Assembly (NCBI GenBank): GCA_963932465.1
Contig: OZ010792.1
Span: 2,542,001-2,606,000, forward strand
DNA length: 64,000 bases
DNA from: Maratus speciosus
Lineage: Eukaryota > Arthropoda > Arachnida > Araneae > Salticidae
Direction: 5' to 3'
Every line of letters begins with the position of its first letter. Within the stretch, counting starts at the first letter, position 1. Made by a program: the position numbers and the translations under genes. Shown here one piece after another: positions 13,430-24,871 of this stretch. Below the pieces are notes generated by a model. That model saw only the letters and a list, made by a program, of their open reading frames with translations. It was not told the DNA's origin and made no database searches.

Positions 13430-13640
13430 TTTCTTTTTTCATCCTGACCAGAAAAAAAAAAAATTATGACCATTTTTTTTTTTTCCTTTTCTGACCAGAA
13501 AATCAGAGTTCTAAATTTTTACGACAGCTCTTTCATCTTCACCTAACACTTCATTTATAACGGTTGTTTCTAAATAATGGATGGCACCAGTGCATCAGTT
13601 CAGAAGAAAATGATCCATTCCAAAGGTATAAGTTCGATTG
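13430..13640. repeat. Fragment of pogo-type miniature element
   Basis: The stretch with GACCAGAAAATCAGAGTTC, a run ending ACACTTCATTTATAA and GATCCATTCCAAAG matches the right half of the complete element at 49885-50231. The terminal repeat and the other half are missing. Confidence 0.6.
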
Positions 13641-13741
13641 AAAAAAACTATTTAATACTTTGAGCAGAAAGAAGAGGCTACACCTGCAATTTTTATGACA
13701 CTAATAGAATCCCATAGCTGCCAATGTGTACGGTTTAGTTA

Positions 13742-14080
13742 CCTCTAAAATTTAACACAAATTTTTGCCATATTTAATCGTTGACAATTGTTAGACTTTT
13801 TAAACTGAAATTCCGGAAGTGACAGCCGATTGTTCCCTTGCGACGACATTCCTCTGGCTTCAACTCGTAAAACTTGGCTAAAAGTGCTATCTTTGACAAC
13901 ATTTTCTGAATGAATCTTTGCCTTTATAAGAAAATGGGAAACTAATTTCCTGGTATCTGAACAAAATGGGCAAATTTTATATTTTTACGAATATTAATGC
14001 AAATTTTTTGTATTTACGAATGAAAATGACTTCGCGAAAGTATCAGAAAAGTAGTTAGTTTGGATTTGGGAATAGCTTTC
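13742..14080. repeat. Degenerate TTAA-type element remnant
   Basis: Shares the order of blocks seen in the GGCTGTTCTCAA family: a CCGGAAGTGACAGC block, a TTTTCTGAATGAATC block, then a diverged end TTTGGGAATAGCTTTCAA. The left boundary is uncertain. Confidence 0.4.
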
Positions 14081-14111
14081 AATATAAAAAATTCTCATAA
14101 CGAGGATGTGA

Positions 14112-14413
14112 TCGCCACCCACCCCAAAAAAGAAAATCCATGACCCCCTCTAAATGATGAGTTGAATCCGTCCTTGGCTTTGTCGAATATTGATTGATTA
14201 AAATCTCGGAAACGGAATCGAAAAAAAATCCGCTTTATACAGGATCCTTATGCCATATCATCTTTAGATTCTTCTATGTTTTGTCATACGCCAGACAGAA
14301 TGATTTTAACAATACCGTGCAAAACACAGATGCGAGAAAAATCGACAAACAAAATCTTCATTTGGCGCCCGGGGCACATGCCCCCTCTGCCCCCCTTAAT
14401 TTCGGCCCTGCTT
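14112..14413 (+). repeat. Truncated copy of the CAGGGCCGAAAC-ended element
   Basis: Matches the element at 58143-59335 in two blocks: the GATTAAAAnCnnGnAAACGG block at about 14195, and the right end with GGCGCCCGGGGCA, a C-rich run and TTTCGGCCCTG ending at 14413. The order is preserved with internal loss, so this is a deleted copy. Confidence 0.6.
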
Positions 14414-14645
14414 TCAAATCAGCAAACTTACAAAGGCTGTGCCCAATAATGGAGTTGTTTCTGTTTTTCAAAGATCTTGTTCTTTTTTACCGCGATTCAT
14501 CATTCATGTGTGTACGCAGGGTAGAGGGGGGGGGGGGGAGAAAATCTTTGGAAAAGTAATACATTCTTTAAAAGTATTACGCTGAATGTAATTATTTTGA
14601 AAAGTAGTATTACTTGAATTTTATTGCATGATAGTTTTGTTTTAA

Positions 14646-15484
14646 AGGTTTTCATTAAATTTCATTGTAACTGCTGGCTGCTGGCTGAAAATACCAATTA
14701 TTTTTTATTGCCCACCAGAAACTTTTTAATCGAACTGTCTTTTATATTTTTTGAGAAAAACAAAAGATCTTTCAGAAAAGGCTGCCGAATGTGGCGTTTT
14801 AAACCGAATTTCCGGACGCGACAGTGGAGGAAGAGAAAGAAAACTGTTGTCATGAGACAACAATCAATTTTAACTCAAGATGTAATTAATTTAAAGAACA
14901 GAATCTATTGTATTGCAAATCACTTCAATAACCAAGCCCGCAAGTCTCATTCTTTTATGTGGAGTTTCGCCGAATATTCGGTTTCATTTTCGTTTTCAGC
15001 CCAAAATCCTAGTTTCGGCGAAAATACTGCCGTATATTCGGTATTACTATAACTGCCCCTCCCTAGCCTCCCCCAAACGGCACTCCCATCCAAAGAGCCG
15101 TACATACTATATATTCACATACAAGGAGATAAATCTAGAAGGTATTACTAATAGTGATTAAATTCGTTATTTTTAAATTAAATTATTTTTTAATATATTT
15201 TTTATGTTTATAGCACCTTATATTTAATTAATTTTATTTCAATCAAATTATTTTGTTAATTATGTACTGCCGTTTCTACGCAAAACATTATTCAGATAAC
15301 ATGCGTATATGTATGTTTATGTTACTTACTTTGAATTTATTTTTAAAACAATTTCGCTTACGTTTTCAGTCGATACTAGGAATGTAACCGAAATTCAGTT
15401 TCTTTTGAACACTATTTTTATGTTTGTAAATCAGCAGAAATTTTCGCATTGAACGTTAAAAAAAATTTTTTTTTGAGAACCGCT
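14646..15484. mobile_element. TTAA-flanked element, diverged, with internal insertion
   Basis: TTAA at 14642-14645 and 15485-15488. The right end reads TTGAGAACCGC before TTAA, as in the element at 51326-51722; the left end is diverged. The interior block ACCGAATTTCCGGACGCGACAG is split in this description as ACCGAATTTCC and GGACGCGACAG and is shared with other family members. A GCCGAATATTCGG-type palindromic stretch at about 14965-15050 looks like a further insertion. Short open frames here are not supported as genes. Confidence 0.45.
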
Positions 15485-15777
15485 TTAAGGATTTACATAT
15501 ACATTTATAATCATAACTTATAAATTTCGGAAAATCGAGTTTTTATTTTAGCGGCTTTATCAACGGAATTGAGACTTCTTTATGTGGTCAGAATATGGAA
15601 TAGACAATTCTATGTAAGTAAAAAAAAATAAAAAAATACAATAAGCATTCTATTATAATTATAACATAAAATTGAAACTAGTTTTTTTTCTCAAAATTGC
15701 ATTTTTTAATAGATGACCACGGCACGATTACTTTAATAATACTGAATTGTTTTTCACTTCTAATTTTGTCAGCTTTT

Positions 15778-16976
15778 TCCTTCTATATATATAAAAAAAG
15801 TTTCGAATTGGAAATGGACCAATGAAAATCTGCGTAGATATTCCCGGTAGATCGGCATCCAATTTGAATGCTTAAGCATGGCCTTTCTTCGTTAATATTA
15901 AAAAAAACTGTTGCAAACAAAAATATGAAAATCAGTGGTATTACAGAGAAATGTTTGATAAACACGCTGATGCAGACATTTTTCAAATCAAAGAATTATT
16001 TTAAGAGATATTTAATGCCAAAGTTGGAAAAAATCGTTCCATTAAAAAAGTTTTATTGGAGCAAAAACTACATGAGAATTTAATCATTTTTAGATCATTT
16101 TATACGTTATAAGTTCCCGGTGTGCAGATTGAATTTATTTTTTTTATTTGACTCATTTTTTGAGGTTTTATTTCTATTTTAAATTCAAATTTTCAGCTTT
16201 TCGAGAGATATTTTTTATATATTTTAGAAAATGTTATTAATTTAAACTGTTGCCAATTGTATAAACAGCGAAACAATAATGTTTACTTCAAATTAAAAAT
16301 TTATTTACACGTGACTATTGTAAACAGAAATAAAAACATTAAAATTAGAATTAAATGATCACATGTTAAAAGCAGGAAAATTACGTCCTAAGAACCATAT
16401 TCACACTTGAATTTTAAAAGAGAAACAAAATGTTAAATAAAAAAAATTATGCGCTAAAACTTGTAAAGGGGAGAAATTACATTATTTAAAATGGCCAAAA
16501 AATATGGTAAAAACATTTAAATTAAAAAATATATTTGCGCGAGATATTTTGAGATAATCTTTTCAACTATTGTTGTGAATTCAAAGACAGCGCAAATATT
16601 TCCTTCTAACAACTAAAGTATTTTCACCTGAATATTAATAAGAGAAATAAAACTTTGGTGTAAATTACGTCAGATTTAAAACGATACATTTAAAATGAAT
16701 TATTTAAAAGAACTATCTTATATCGCTGTTACAAAAATACCGGGAGACAAGGACACTGTTTACTCAATTCATTTTACATTAGCTTATTTTCAAATGTTTA
16801 ACTAATTTTTTAATTAACGAATAGAAACCCGTTTACAAAAAAATCACTACTGTTTTTTCTTTTGTTTTTTTTAAATTCAATATTTTTAAAGCCGATCAAA
16901 TTAGCGTGCTTTTTGGATTTTGGTGTGCCTGAACGGGGGTTGGCGAGCGTAGCTCGTAGGGGGCAGAGCCCCCTAG
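15778..16976 (+). mobile_element. Non-autonomous Helitron (family with GGGGGCAGAGCCCCC end)
   Basis: Starts TCCTTCTATATATATAAA and ends with a hairpin, GGGGGC-AGA-GCCCCC, running into CTAG at 16973-16976, followed by T. A 5' TC, a 3' hairpin and CTAG with no inverted repeats and no target duplication is the known Helitron signature. The copy at 42509-44070 is homologous end to end apart from an insertion. There is no Rep/helicase frame, so it is non-autonomous. The base before the start is T, not the usual A. Confidence 0.85.
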
Positions 16977-17004
16977 TTTCTTATATAATTATGCAGTGCA
17001 TTAA

Positions 17005-17047
<43 letters not shown>

Positions 17048-17989
17048 TCAATCATCAAAAATCAGCATTTTTCTACGATAAAAGTTGAATACCCTCTTCA
17101 AATAATCAGCATTAAAGAAAAAAAAAAAAGAGAGAGAGAGCTTTTCATAATTTCCACCTTTTGTCTCGTCTAGTCACTAAAATAAGTCATATTTAATTAA
17201 AAATTACTGTTTATTTTAATTTCAGATAAGCCAATTTTAAACTACAATAGTCGTCGCAACTCACACGCAAAAAACACCAACAGCACGTCGTGTCGCGCAT
17301 GTGTCGTGTGTTAATTAGTATTTCATGGGAAAATACCTCCACATCCGCCGATTTCTATTTTCTCCAGAAAGATAGAGAGCTCCAGAATACGGTATAATAA
17401 TTTAAAAAAAAAGTGTCACACCTGGTATTACTACAGAAACCACTGGGTATCTATAGAACCGATTTGAAATCCCGCCGAAATGGTAATTTGTCTTCTTAGG
17501 AATTCCCACGTTAATGACTAACAGCATTGAAAACTGAACCCAAATACATCTGCACTTCTCTTTACTTATATTTATCCATTCTTTTGTAAAAGGACTTTTA
17601 CAATTTTAGTGGTTTATCTATTTATTTTAATTACATATGTATTTTTCAATTTATATATTCGGGTGGTGTTTGAAGTTTAAAGAGGTTAAGCAGATCCGGT
17701 TTAAAAAAAATAAATAACGTTTTTACATATTGGCTTTTTCGGATGCTAAAAATATTATCGAATTTTTAAATAGATATGAAAAATTAACATTTTCTTCTTT
17801 CAAAAGCAAAATTTACATAAGTTTCCATTGCAAAATCTTGTGAAGAATTAGTCTTGGCGCCCTTGGCGGTGTAACACTTATATTATCATTGAGAAATTAT
17901 GGAATGCTCCACTTTAGTAGAACTAAGGGCATCAATTTGTGTGTGTATTTGTGGGGAGTGTGCGTGTGTGTGTGTGGGGGGGGGGAGGG
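16977..17989. other. Poly-T tract and unassigned DNA
   Basis: A T run of about 36 bases occupies 17011-17046. The open frame through it (16862-17173) is a homopolymer artefact. The rest holds nothing recognised, apart from a GT/G-rich low-complexity stretch at 17935-17995. Confidence 0.5.
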
Positions 17990-17994
17990 GGGTT

Positions 17995-18690
17995 TGCTAT
18001 TACAAAAACACGATACTACTTTTTTTCAAGTTATTTTTGCAGAGGCGCTGTAAAAAATCTGGCCAAGTGACCAAGGGCGCCATGATTACAAAAACACGGT
18101 ATTAGTTTTTTTTAAACTTATTTTTACAGAGGCGCTAAAAAAATCTGTCCAAGGGCGCCATGATTACAAAAACACGATGATAGTTTTTTGAAAGGGATTT
18201 TTACAGAGGCGCTGAAAAATATCTGACCAAGGGCGCCATGATTACAAAAACACGATATTAGTTTTTTAAAACTTATTTTTACAGATGCGCTGAAAAAAAT
18301 CTCTCTAAGGGCGCCATGATTAAAAAAACACGATAATAGTTTTTCAAAATTATTTTTACAGAGGTGCTGAAAAAATCTCACCAAGAGCACATTGATTACG
18401 AAAACACGATATTAGTTTTTTGAACGTTATTTTTACAGAGAGGCGCTGAAAAAAAAAAAATCTGCCCAAGGGCGCCATGAGTACAAAAACGCGATAATAG
18501 CTTTTTGAAAGGCATTTTTACAGAGGCGCTGAAAAATATTTGACCAAGGACGCCATGATTACAAAAACACGATATTAGTTTTTTGAAATTTATTTTTACA
18601 AAGGCGCTGAAAAAGACCAAGGGCGCCATTATTACGTAAACACGATATTAGTTTTTTTAAACTTATTTTTACAGAGGCGCTAAAAAAATT
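17995..18690. repeat. Minisatellite, about 78-bp unit, nine copies
   Basis: Each unit holds GGGCGCCATGATTACAAAAA, CACGATATTAGTTTTTTGAAA and a TTATTTTTACAGAGGCGCTG block, followed by an A run and a CTGACCAA-type linker. The GGCGCTG blocks fall at about 18051, 18129, 18209, 18287, 18363, 18443, 18535, 18602 and 18675. The minus-strand open frames over it are repeats of the same phrase and not genes. The spacing is too regular and the units too alike along their whole length for a CRISPR array. Confidence 0.85.
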
Positions 18691-18734
18691 GACCAAAGCC
18701 GCCTCTGACAAAGGGACCAAATGAAATTAAAATG

Positions 18735-18903
18735 AAAATCCTCTGTCTTAAATTGGCACTTTTTTTTTTTTGTTCTTTCACAAAAAACAGAAATACCAAA
18801 CTACCGGGCAGCCCCTGTCTTAAATTGGCATTTTTTTTTTTTTTTTGTTCTTTCACAAAAAACAGAAATACCAAACTACCGGGCAGCCCCTGTCTTAAAT
18901 TGG

Positions 18904-18937
<34 letters not shown>

Positions 18938-18985
18938 TTCTTTCACAAAAAACAGAAATACCAAACTACCGGGCAGCCACCCAGG
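18735..18985. repeat. Tandem triplicate (70-90 bp unit) with growing T tract
   Basis: Three units of CTGTCTTAAATTGGCA, a T run, GTTCTTTCACAAAAAACAG and CAAACTACCGGGCAGCC. The T tract lengthens from unit to unit, reaching about 34 in the last. Open frames on both strands across it are artefacts. Confidence 0.8.
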
Positions 18986-19610
18986 GCGCTGAATATTTGA
19001 CAGAAAATATACTAAATACATCATTAATACCAATATTAATTTATGTAGAAGTTACTATTCTTCGGAGTACTGAATAAAATCTGGACCAGGGCGCCATGAC
19101 TATCAAAGTCTCTGTGAATGAATCCGTTTAAAATGAGAATATGTTTCTTATACAGTGTTTCGTCGTTTATACTTGCACAAAAGGCAGAAATACAAAAATA
19201 CCTCACAACACCAGGGGCGCTAAATACTTAGACGCAGAAAATATGCAAACGTATTAGACGCAGACTCATTAGACACTTATTAGAAGCATTCCTAGAACAG
19301 AAATTATTTAGGCGTACATCTAAATAAGTGAGTACTTAATATTATTTTTCTTAGAATTTATCATTAGTACAGGCTTTGAAACAAAGTCTGGTCCTGGATA
19401 CAATGTGTAACAACGGCATATCTGATTGTCGATAACTTATGTTATCTCGAAATTGGTTTATCTAATTGTCTTTGATCGCACATAGTTTGCTTATGCTATA
19501 CTTTAAAAAATAAAAAGCATTACTTTTTAATTTTCCAAATGAAAATCTTTGAAAATTTTATGCCTTTCAAAATGCGTGCTTAAAAAAAAAATAAAAAAAA
19601 AAAAAGAAAA
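18986..19610. other. Unassigned DNA with scattered GGCGC motifs
   Basis: CAGGGCGCTGAAT, CAGGGCGCCATGAC and CAGGGGCGCTAAATAC occur at about 18982, 19087 and 19212. They resemble degenerate, widely spaced members of the adjacent minisatellite. No gene. Confidence 0.4.
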
Positions 19611-19683
19611 AGAAAAAAGTGACGATGGGCGCACCGGGCATTTGCCTCGTTGCCCGGTGGGCCAGTACGACCCTGCCTGGAGT

Positions 19684-19786
19684 AACTTTGAAACAGGAGT
19701 CATATTTTCTTAGTACTTAGAAATAATAGTGGCTCATTTTAGTCCATAGCCGTCTCTTATTAGACCCATTGGGTAAGGATGATGAG

Positions 19787-19869
<83 letters not shown>

Positions 19870-20338
19870 TTATGACGCGTTATTTTTTTTTTTTTATCAT
19901 AAACAGATTGAGGGAACAAAAACATAAATTGCAGTAGTTTTTATATTTAAAAATATTGAAATGCAAACAAGATATTTTTTTAACAAAGCTCAAATAGGAT
20001 TAACATTAGCGTGTGAGTGTCTTCGCGTGACGGAAGTAATTATAATACTAATTGATTTGGCCCGTTCTATGGACCCGGTGAGCAGCTTTCTATTCACTGC
20101 AACTAGATTAAACGTACACCTCTTTATCTTGGACTTTGATGGGACCAATTGTTGCCGACACTTATGGGAAAAAACGAGTTTACACGAACGCAATAACGGC
20201 ACATTGGTTCAGTTTCGTTACGTTTATCTTTGTTCATTTTATAACTCACAATATTATCAATTACTTTAAATCTGCTGCTTGCAATTAATAAAAGTAACTT
20301 TATTTTTCGACTGGTTATTTGTTACCACTTTCAAAATA
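19684..20338. other. Unassigned DNA with (TA)n and T-tract microsatellites
   Basis: A TA run at 19792-19839 is followed directly by a T run. The remainder, including the 102-codon open frame at 19961, shows no recognisable protein features. Confidence 0.5.
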
Positions 20339-20612
20339 CACCGGCGAGAAAAATTAAAGGAACAACCATAAAAAATCTGTTTTATGTTAATTCTATTGAG
20401 GGAACTTCAATGAAAGGTGATTGGTTGGTAACTCAATCTCAACGTTATCACGTAGTCCAATGGAATTAACCTTCGCTAGAGAAAAATATGCAAATTTTTC
20501 TGTACGTTCTTTCAGTTCGCGTGTGAAACGGAGTGCACGTGGTTGATTTGAAGTCTAATTTCAAAGATTGTATGTGTAGTTGAGTTAAATTTTCGCTTGT
20601 AGTAGGTGGAAT

Positions 20613-21783
20613 ATGTTGACCAGAAGACATTTAACCGATTGTGAGAAATTGCATACGATAGGGAGAATGGAAGCAGGACAGACACTCTACGGGGACTGTA
20701 AAGAATTAAAAATACCCAAAAGCGTCATGTCAGGAATCTGGCTATGTGCACAGACTACCAGGTCAAGGTAAAAAACGTGCCACATTAGACTCTTAAGACC
20801 GTTTTTTGGCAACGATTGCTAAAAAAAACAAGCAACTGACGTCAGTTCATATTGCAAGGGAGTTCGCTGCAGCTACAGGAACTCGACTATCCAGATTTAC
20901 TGTTAGTGACAGGCTGCATAAAAAAAGGCTGCATGCATGGAAACCCATGATTTCTATTCCACTAACTCCGGTAGCGAAATGCGACCACATTAAAGTGCTG
21001 CAGAAATCCTCGCCATCGGAGTACCACGGGCTGGAGTCGAGTTCCTTAAGAGGGCTGGTCACTCAGCTTCGGAATTCTCCCCCGTAATGTTAAGTCTATG
21101 GACTTTTGATGCATTCGTATCTTTAAAATATCTTGTCGGGAAATTCATATTTTTAACATCTTTTTTCTGTATACTCATCTTAAAGGATGTCTCTTTTTTT
21201 CTTAGTTTTCAAAATATTTCTAAAATCTATGCTGAATTTAATATTTTATGTATTAAAAGCGGGCGAACAGTGAGTAAGATTTTAACACTTCATATAAAAT
21301 TAAGTCTATACTTTAGAAATATTTTGAGAAATAAGAAAAAAAAAGACATCTTTTAGGAAGTGTATACAAAAAATAGAAGTTAAAAATATTAATTTCCCGA
21401 GAAGATATTTTAAATATATGAATGCATCAAATTCCCATAGACTTAACATTACGGAGGAGAATTCGGAATCTGAGTGACCAGCCCTCTTAACCGGTGTTTC
21501 CTGGTTTTGCTTGGAGAGTTATTACAGATGTGTTACCACATGGAGGAAAAAAAAAAAAAAAACACCCAATAAGGCTACAAACTTCCGAGAAAGGCATCGA
21601 TACAAAGGCCGTGGAATCATGGTATGGGCGGGCATAATTTTGAATGGCCGCACTAATCTACACATTTTTACTAATGCAACTATAAATGCTGAAATATATA
21701 GAGATGATGGTCTTGATCCTCATGTCAAGTTGTTTAAGGGTGCAATCGGAAGATTTGGGATTTTATGCTTATTAATGGCCTAA
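20613..21783 (+). pseudogene. Tc1-type transposase, broken
   Basis: From the ATG at 20613 the frame reads MLTRRHLTDCEKLHTIGRM and an N-terminal helix-turn-helix region (GDCKELKIPKSVMSGIW), then meets a stop near 20775. A second frame (about 20800-21045) continues with the second DNA-binding block (LTSVHIAREFAAATG, FTVSDRLHKKRLHAW). The inserted element 21050-21486 interrupts it. After it, GRGIMVWAGIILNGRTNLH and YRDDGLDPH give the middle of the DDE catalytic domain, and frame is lost again near 21750. The last catalytic acidic residue was not found. Domain order and wording match Tc1 transposases; it cannot be functional. Confidence 0.8.
21050..21486. mobile_element. TTAA-flanked palindromic miniature element (GAGGGCTGGTCACTCAG ends)
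   Basis: TTAA at 21046-21049 and 21487-21490 flanks inverted repeats that begin GAGGGCTGGTCACTCAG. The inverted pairing continues inward for well over 100 bases, through the AATGTTAAGTCTATGG block, so most of the 437 bp can fold back on itself. There is no coding capacity; the 89-codon open frame at 21087 lies in the stem. It inserted into the Tc1-type transposase. Confidence 0.9.
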
Positions 21784-21989
21784 AAGTTGCTACACCCCTC
21801 CACGGAACTCCAAAGTGTCCCTTCCAGAGCTGCAGCAATCCCAACCGGAAAAAAATGTCTTGACTCAACATTACTTTTGACCCCAATTGCGACTTGTGAA
21901 CGCCCAGTTTAAAATTGCTTCAAGAAATTTCATGGTGGCAATAACAGTTTTGTGTATGGAGAAGGTCTTGGATGACATTTTGTCTTTAA

Positions 21990-22340
21990 AAATGAGAAAA
22001 CGAAAACATAAATTGAAGCTAATCCAAGAACCAAAGTCCGGAGGCTACTGCTGAACTTGGAGAATCCTCTAAAACTGTTTCGAACCATCTAAAATATATT
22101 GGTTGGGAAGTACAATAACAGAAACTTCCATTATTTTTTACACATCCTAATACTACTTCCAAAAAAGTGCTAATCCAGCACAAATAATTTTTTTACAAAA
22201 ATTTAACTTCCTTAAAGACGACCAGATATCGGAAGCAACTATTATATCGAATATGGTATCAAAAATGGCGAGACATGAAACATAGAAACGAAAAGAATTA
22301 TGGCTGTTGTAGACAACTGTAACAAAAGTATTTTTTCTAG
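21990..22340 (+). pseudogene. mariner-type transposase remnant (helix-turn-helix only)
   Basis: The conceptual reading TAELGESSKTVSNHLKYIGW at about 22047-22108 resembles the second helix-turn-helix of mariner transposases, ending in the typical hLK.IG phrase. A stop follows shortly and no catalytic domain was recognised. A short chance match cannot be excluded. Confidence 0.45.
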
Positions 22341-22799
22341 CGTGAACTGTATTTGATGCATTTGCATGTGCTTACATTACTCGTTTCTGTAGCTGAAATT
22401 GCAAGATCTTTTTCTTAAATATTAAAACCTTATCTCAAAAACTCCCATGGGGAATTAATGGCTCACGCGATTGACACTTATGTGAAATTATTATCCAATA
22501 TCTGTTACAGCACAAGTTCTTAGTTCAATCCCAACTTTATTGTAGGCAAATTTTATGTAATATGAAACTTGATTTAAATAAATTTAACTCTTCAGTATTC
22601 GCTCGGTTTTTTACATCATAGTGTTAGTAAAATCGTTTTCACCGGTAAATATTAATGTAACTTCAATGTATTATTAGCTGCAGTTATTAAGATTGATCTT
22701 ACTTTCTTTTATCTATGCTTTTTTTAAATTAAGAAATGAAATAAGGATATACTTAAATTCTTAAAGCTACTCGAAATACTTCTATTATACATAGACAGT
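22341..22799. other. Unassigned AT-rich DNA
   Basis: Nothing recognised. Confidence 0.5.
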
Positions 22800-23120
22800 C
22801 AATCCTGCCAAGACTTGATCGCAAGATACTGGAAAAAAGTTCCATTTTAGACAGGCTTCCGTTTAAAGATGTGTAATTAATTATACTTTTAAGATACACT
22901 AGCTCAATAAGATCTATTGTTCGTTTCGTCGGGATTCTGAAACTCTTCCGTTTGAGACAGGATTCAGGTATAGAAAGATTCCGCTTTCACAGATTTTACT
23001 GTGTTTCACTAAAGATTGGTAAAAATCCCCTTTCAGACAGGTTTTTAGCAAATTTAATTGTATGGTAATTCATATTAAGACCATGTAACGCTTCCGCTTA
23101 AGGCAGGATTCTGTTATAGA
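22800..23120. repeat. Degenerate repeat with TTCCGTTTAAGACAGG-like motif
   Basis: Variants of TTCCRTTTWRGACAGG occur at about 22841, 22945, 23027 and 23093, spaced roughly 65-105 bp. Inverted counterparts (CTGTCTTAAACGGAA) are present at about 44128 and 55485. Likely a decayed tandem or dispersed repeat. Confidence 0.45.
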
Positions 23121-23155
23121 TAATTATTATTTTGACAAGTTTTAATATTCATCTA

Positions 23156-24118
23156 TCTATATTATAAAGGACAAACATATCTGTGCGTAACGCATACGTC
23201 ATTTTGCGAATGGCAACACTTTGAAATTTAAAATAAAGTTTTGGTTTTGCAATTTTCTCTACTGCAAATTTTTAAACTTCTAAACATCGCACATTTTAAA
23301 TCTTTACACCGTCGTATAAAGAAAAAAATGCTCTTTTAAATGCAATTTATTTGAAAGCTGTATCCCAATTTATTTTTGAAATATTAATTTTTTTGTAGTT
23401 TTTATTACCATTTTTCTTATTATGGCAACAAAAGTACCTCCTTTCTATTGAAAGTCATTGAAAGTAAACGGAAAATAGTGAAAAATCGGAGATATTGTAT
23501 ATTTTTGTTGCCATTTTCTCATAAAACCTGAAAAAAAAGTTGAAATTAAAATATGGGCTATGTCAAGAATATTGTCTTTTATTCCGTGATAATGACGTCA
23601 TATGCACACTTTTCTATAGACGAAGTTTAAGACCGGATTGTAAAAGTGAATTGTTTTAGCGGACCCAATGACGTCATTTTATAAAAAAAACGTGTAGTAT
23701 TTTAATTCTTAAACCTGAATTATGTTTTGTAAAAGTGCGTCATTTTCATAGCCCAGCTGCTTTGAAATTCTTCACAGGTGAAAATGCTTCACTTTTAAAA
23801 ATAATGTAATCGAAATCACACACTGATAAAACGCAATGTTTTACAAAAATTTAGAGTGTCTTTATAAAAGAGAGGTGACAAGCAAATAATAGCGATTTAT
23901 ATTACAGAAATTGATGATTCTCGCCTGGATGGATTTGCTTCGCCGAGTTAGACAAGCAAACAAATAATTCGTGGTTTAAAATAATATCGTGTTCCTGAAG
24001 TTTTTGTCAAAACTTTTCTCGAATAATAAAATTTTAATGCTATTCTTTAAGGCATACTATTATAATTTTATCAAAGTAACATAATTTGCTTAATTTACTT
24101 TTTCCTAATTTTATATAA
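23156..24118 (+). mobile_element. Helitron-like 5' end and body (TCTATATTATAAAG family), 3' end missing
   Basis: Starts TCTATATTATAAAGGACAAA and shares CTGTGCGTAACGC and GTCATTTTGCGAATGGCAAC with the complete copy at 24879-25973. Its interior at about 23280-23700 also matches 49306-49882. No hairpin-CTAG end was found before the next 5'-like start at 24119. Confidence 0.55.
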
Positions 24119-24871
24119 TCTATATATTAAAAACACAAGTGTGTTTTTTAGTCATCTGCCCCGATCTTTCTGCCGAACAAATTTTACTAATGTTTTTTTT
24201 TTTTTTTTTTTTTTAACTGAAAGCTCTTCTTTTGTAGATGTGATCGCACTATCTGTTTTTTTTTTTTTTTTTTAATATCCCCACTTTTATATTTTAATTT
24301 TAAAAGTATTTTATGAAACTTCTTCAAAATGATGAAAATTACATAGCTTTCATTATTGCAGACAAGAGAGAAATAATGAGGTACTTTTAACTTTATTTTG
24401 AAAACACGCGTTTTTCCTCATAAATTTTCTATATTGTTTTTCCTTCTGCATGTGTACTGTTACGAAGCTTCAGACACTAGGCGAAATGCTTATTTAAGTG
24501 AAAATGAAGTCATATTTATAAGAAAACGATCATTTTCTTAGATAAAACTAAACATTTTAACACAATTGTGTCCAAAAAACATAACTTACGGAAATTTTTA
24601 CTCTCCGTAATGGAGATTAGAATCTCAACTAAAGAGTGCGTCTGTTCACATAAAAGATGTTGCTGACAATCGTGACTTCAAGTTTTGAGTTAAAATGATT
24701 TTTAAATGAACAAACAAAATACAAAATTTTTAAAATTGATGAATATGAATATGAGAAGTACGTATGCAAATTTTGAGAAGGTGAAAATTGCTGTTTTCAT
24801 TCCGGAAATCCAAGCATATAAGAGCCTCGATAACCACATCCTAATAACTGATCTTTATTATATTTTACTGA
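24119..24871 (+). mobile_element. Helitron-like fragment (TCTATATATTAAAAACACAA start)
   Basis: A TC start with a TATATTAAAA run resembles Helitron 5' ends nearby. No 3' hairpin was found, and T tracts at 24187-24214 and 24257-24273 interrupt it. Tentative. Confidence 0.35.

Larger units (their letters stand above)
12700..19675. mobile_element. hAT-like element, 7 kb, with internal insertions and minisatellites
   Basis: Ends CAGGGTCGTACTGGC at 12700 and its inverse ending at 19675. The flanks CCAGGAGT (12692-12699) and CCTGGAGT (19676-19683) agree at 7 of 8 positions, as expected for an ageing hAT duplication. Subterminal GGGCGCA and GCATTTGC stretches also occur at both ends. Inside are a fragment of the 49885 element family (13430-13640), TTAA-type remnants, a fragment of the 58143 family, a Helitron and two tandem arrays. 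No intact transposase was recognised. It inserted at the outer right end of the large inverted repeat and is therefore younger than that repeat. Confidence 0.7.
20339..21900 (+). mobile_element. Tc1-like DNA transposon, 3'-truncated, interrupted
   Basis: The left end CACCGGCGAGAAAAATTAAA follows TA, typical of Tc1-family elements. A broken transposase follows (20613-21783). No inverse copy of the left end is found to the right, so the 3' end has been lost or diverged. A TTAA-flanked element sits inside at 21050-21486. Confidence 0.7.

Noticed and set aside
16862..17173. 103-codon frame
   Set aside because: Its core is a poly-Phe run encoded by a T homopolymer next to a Helitron end.
17995..18690. 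CRISPR-like periodic array
   Set aside because: Units are homologous over their full length with no unique spacers, and the context is eukaryotic transposon DNA.
19961..20269. 102-codon frame as a gene
   Set aside because: No recognisable domain, codon pattern or neighbouring gene structure; a minus-strand frame overlaps it equally well.
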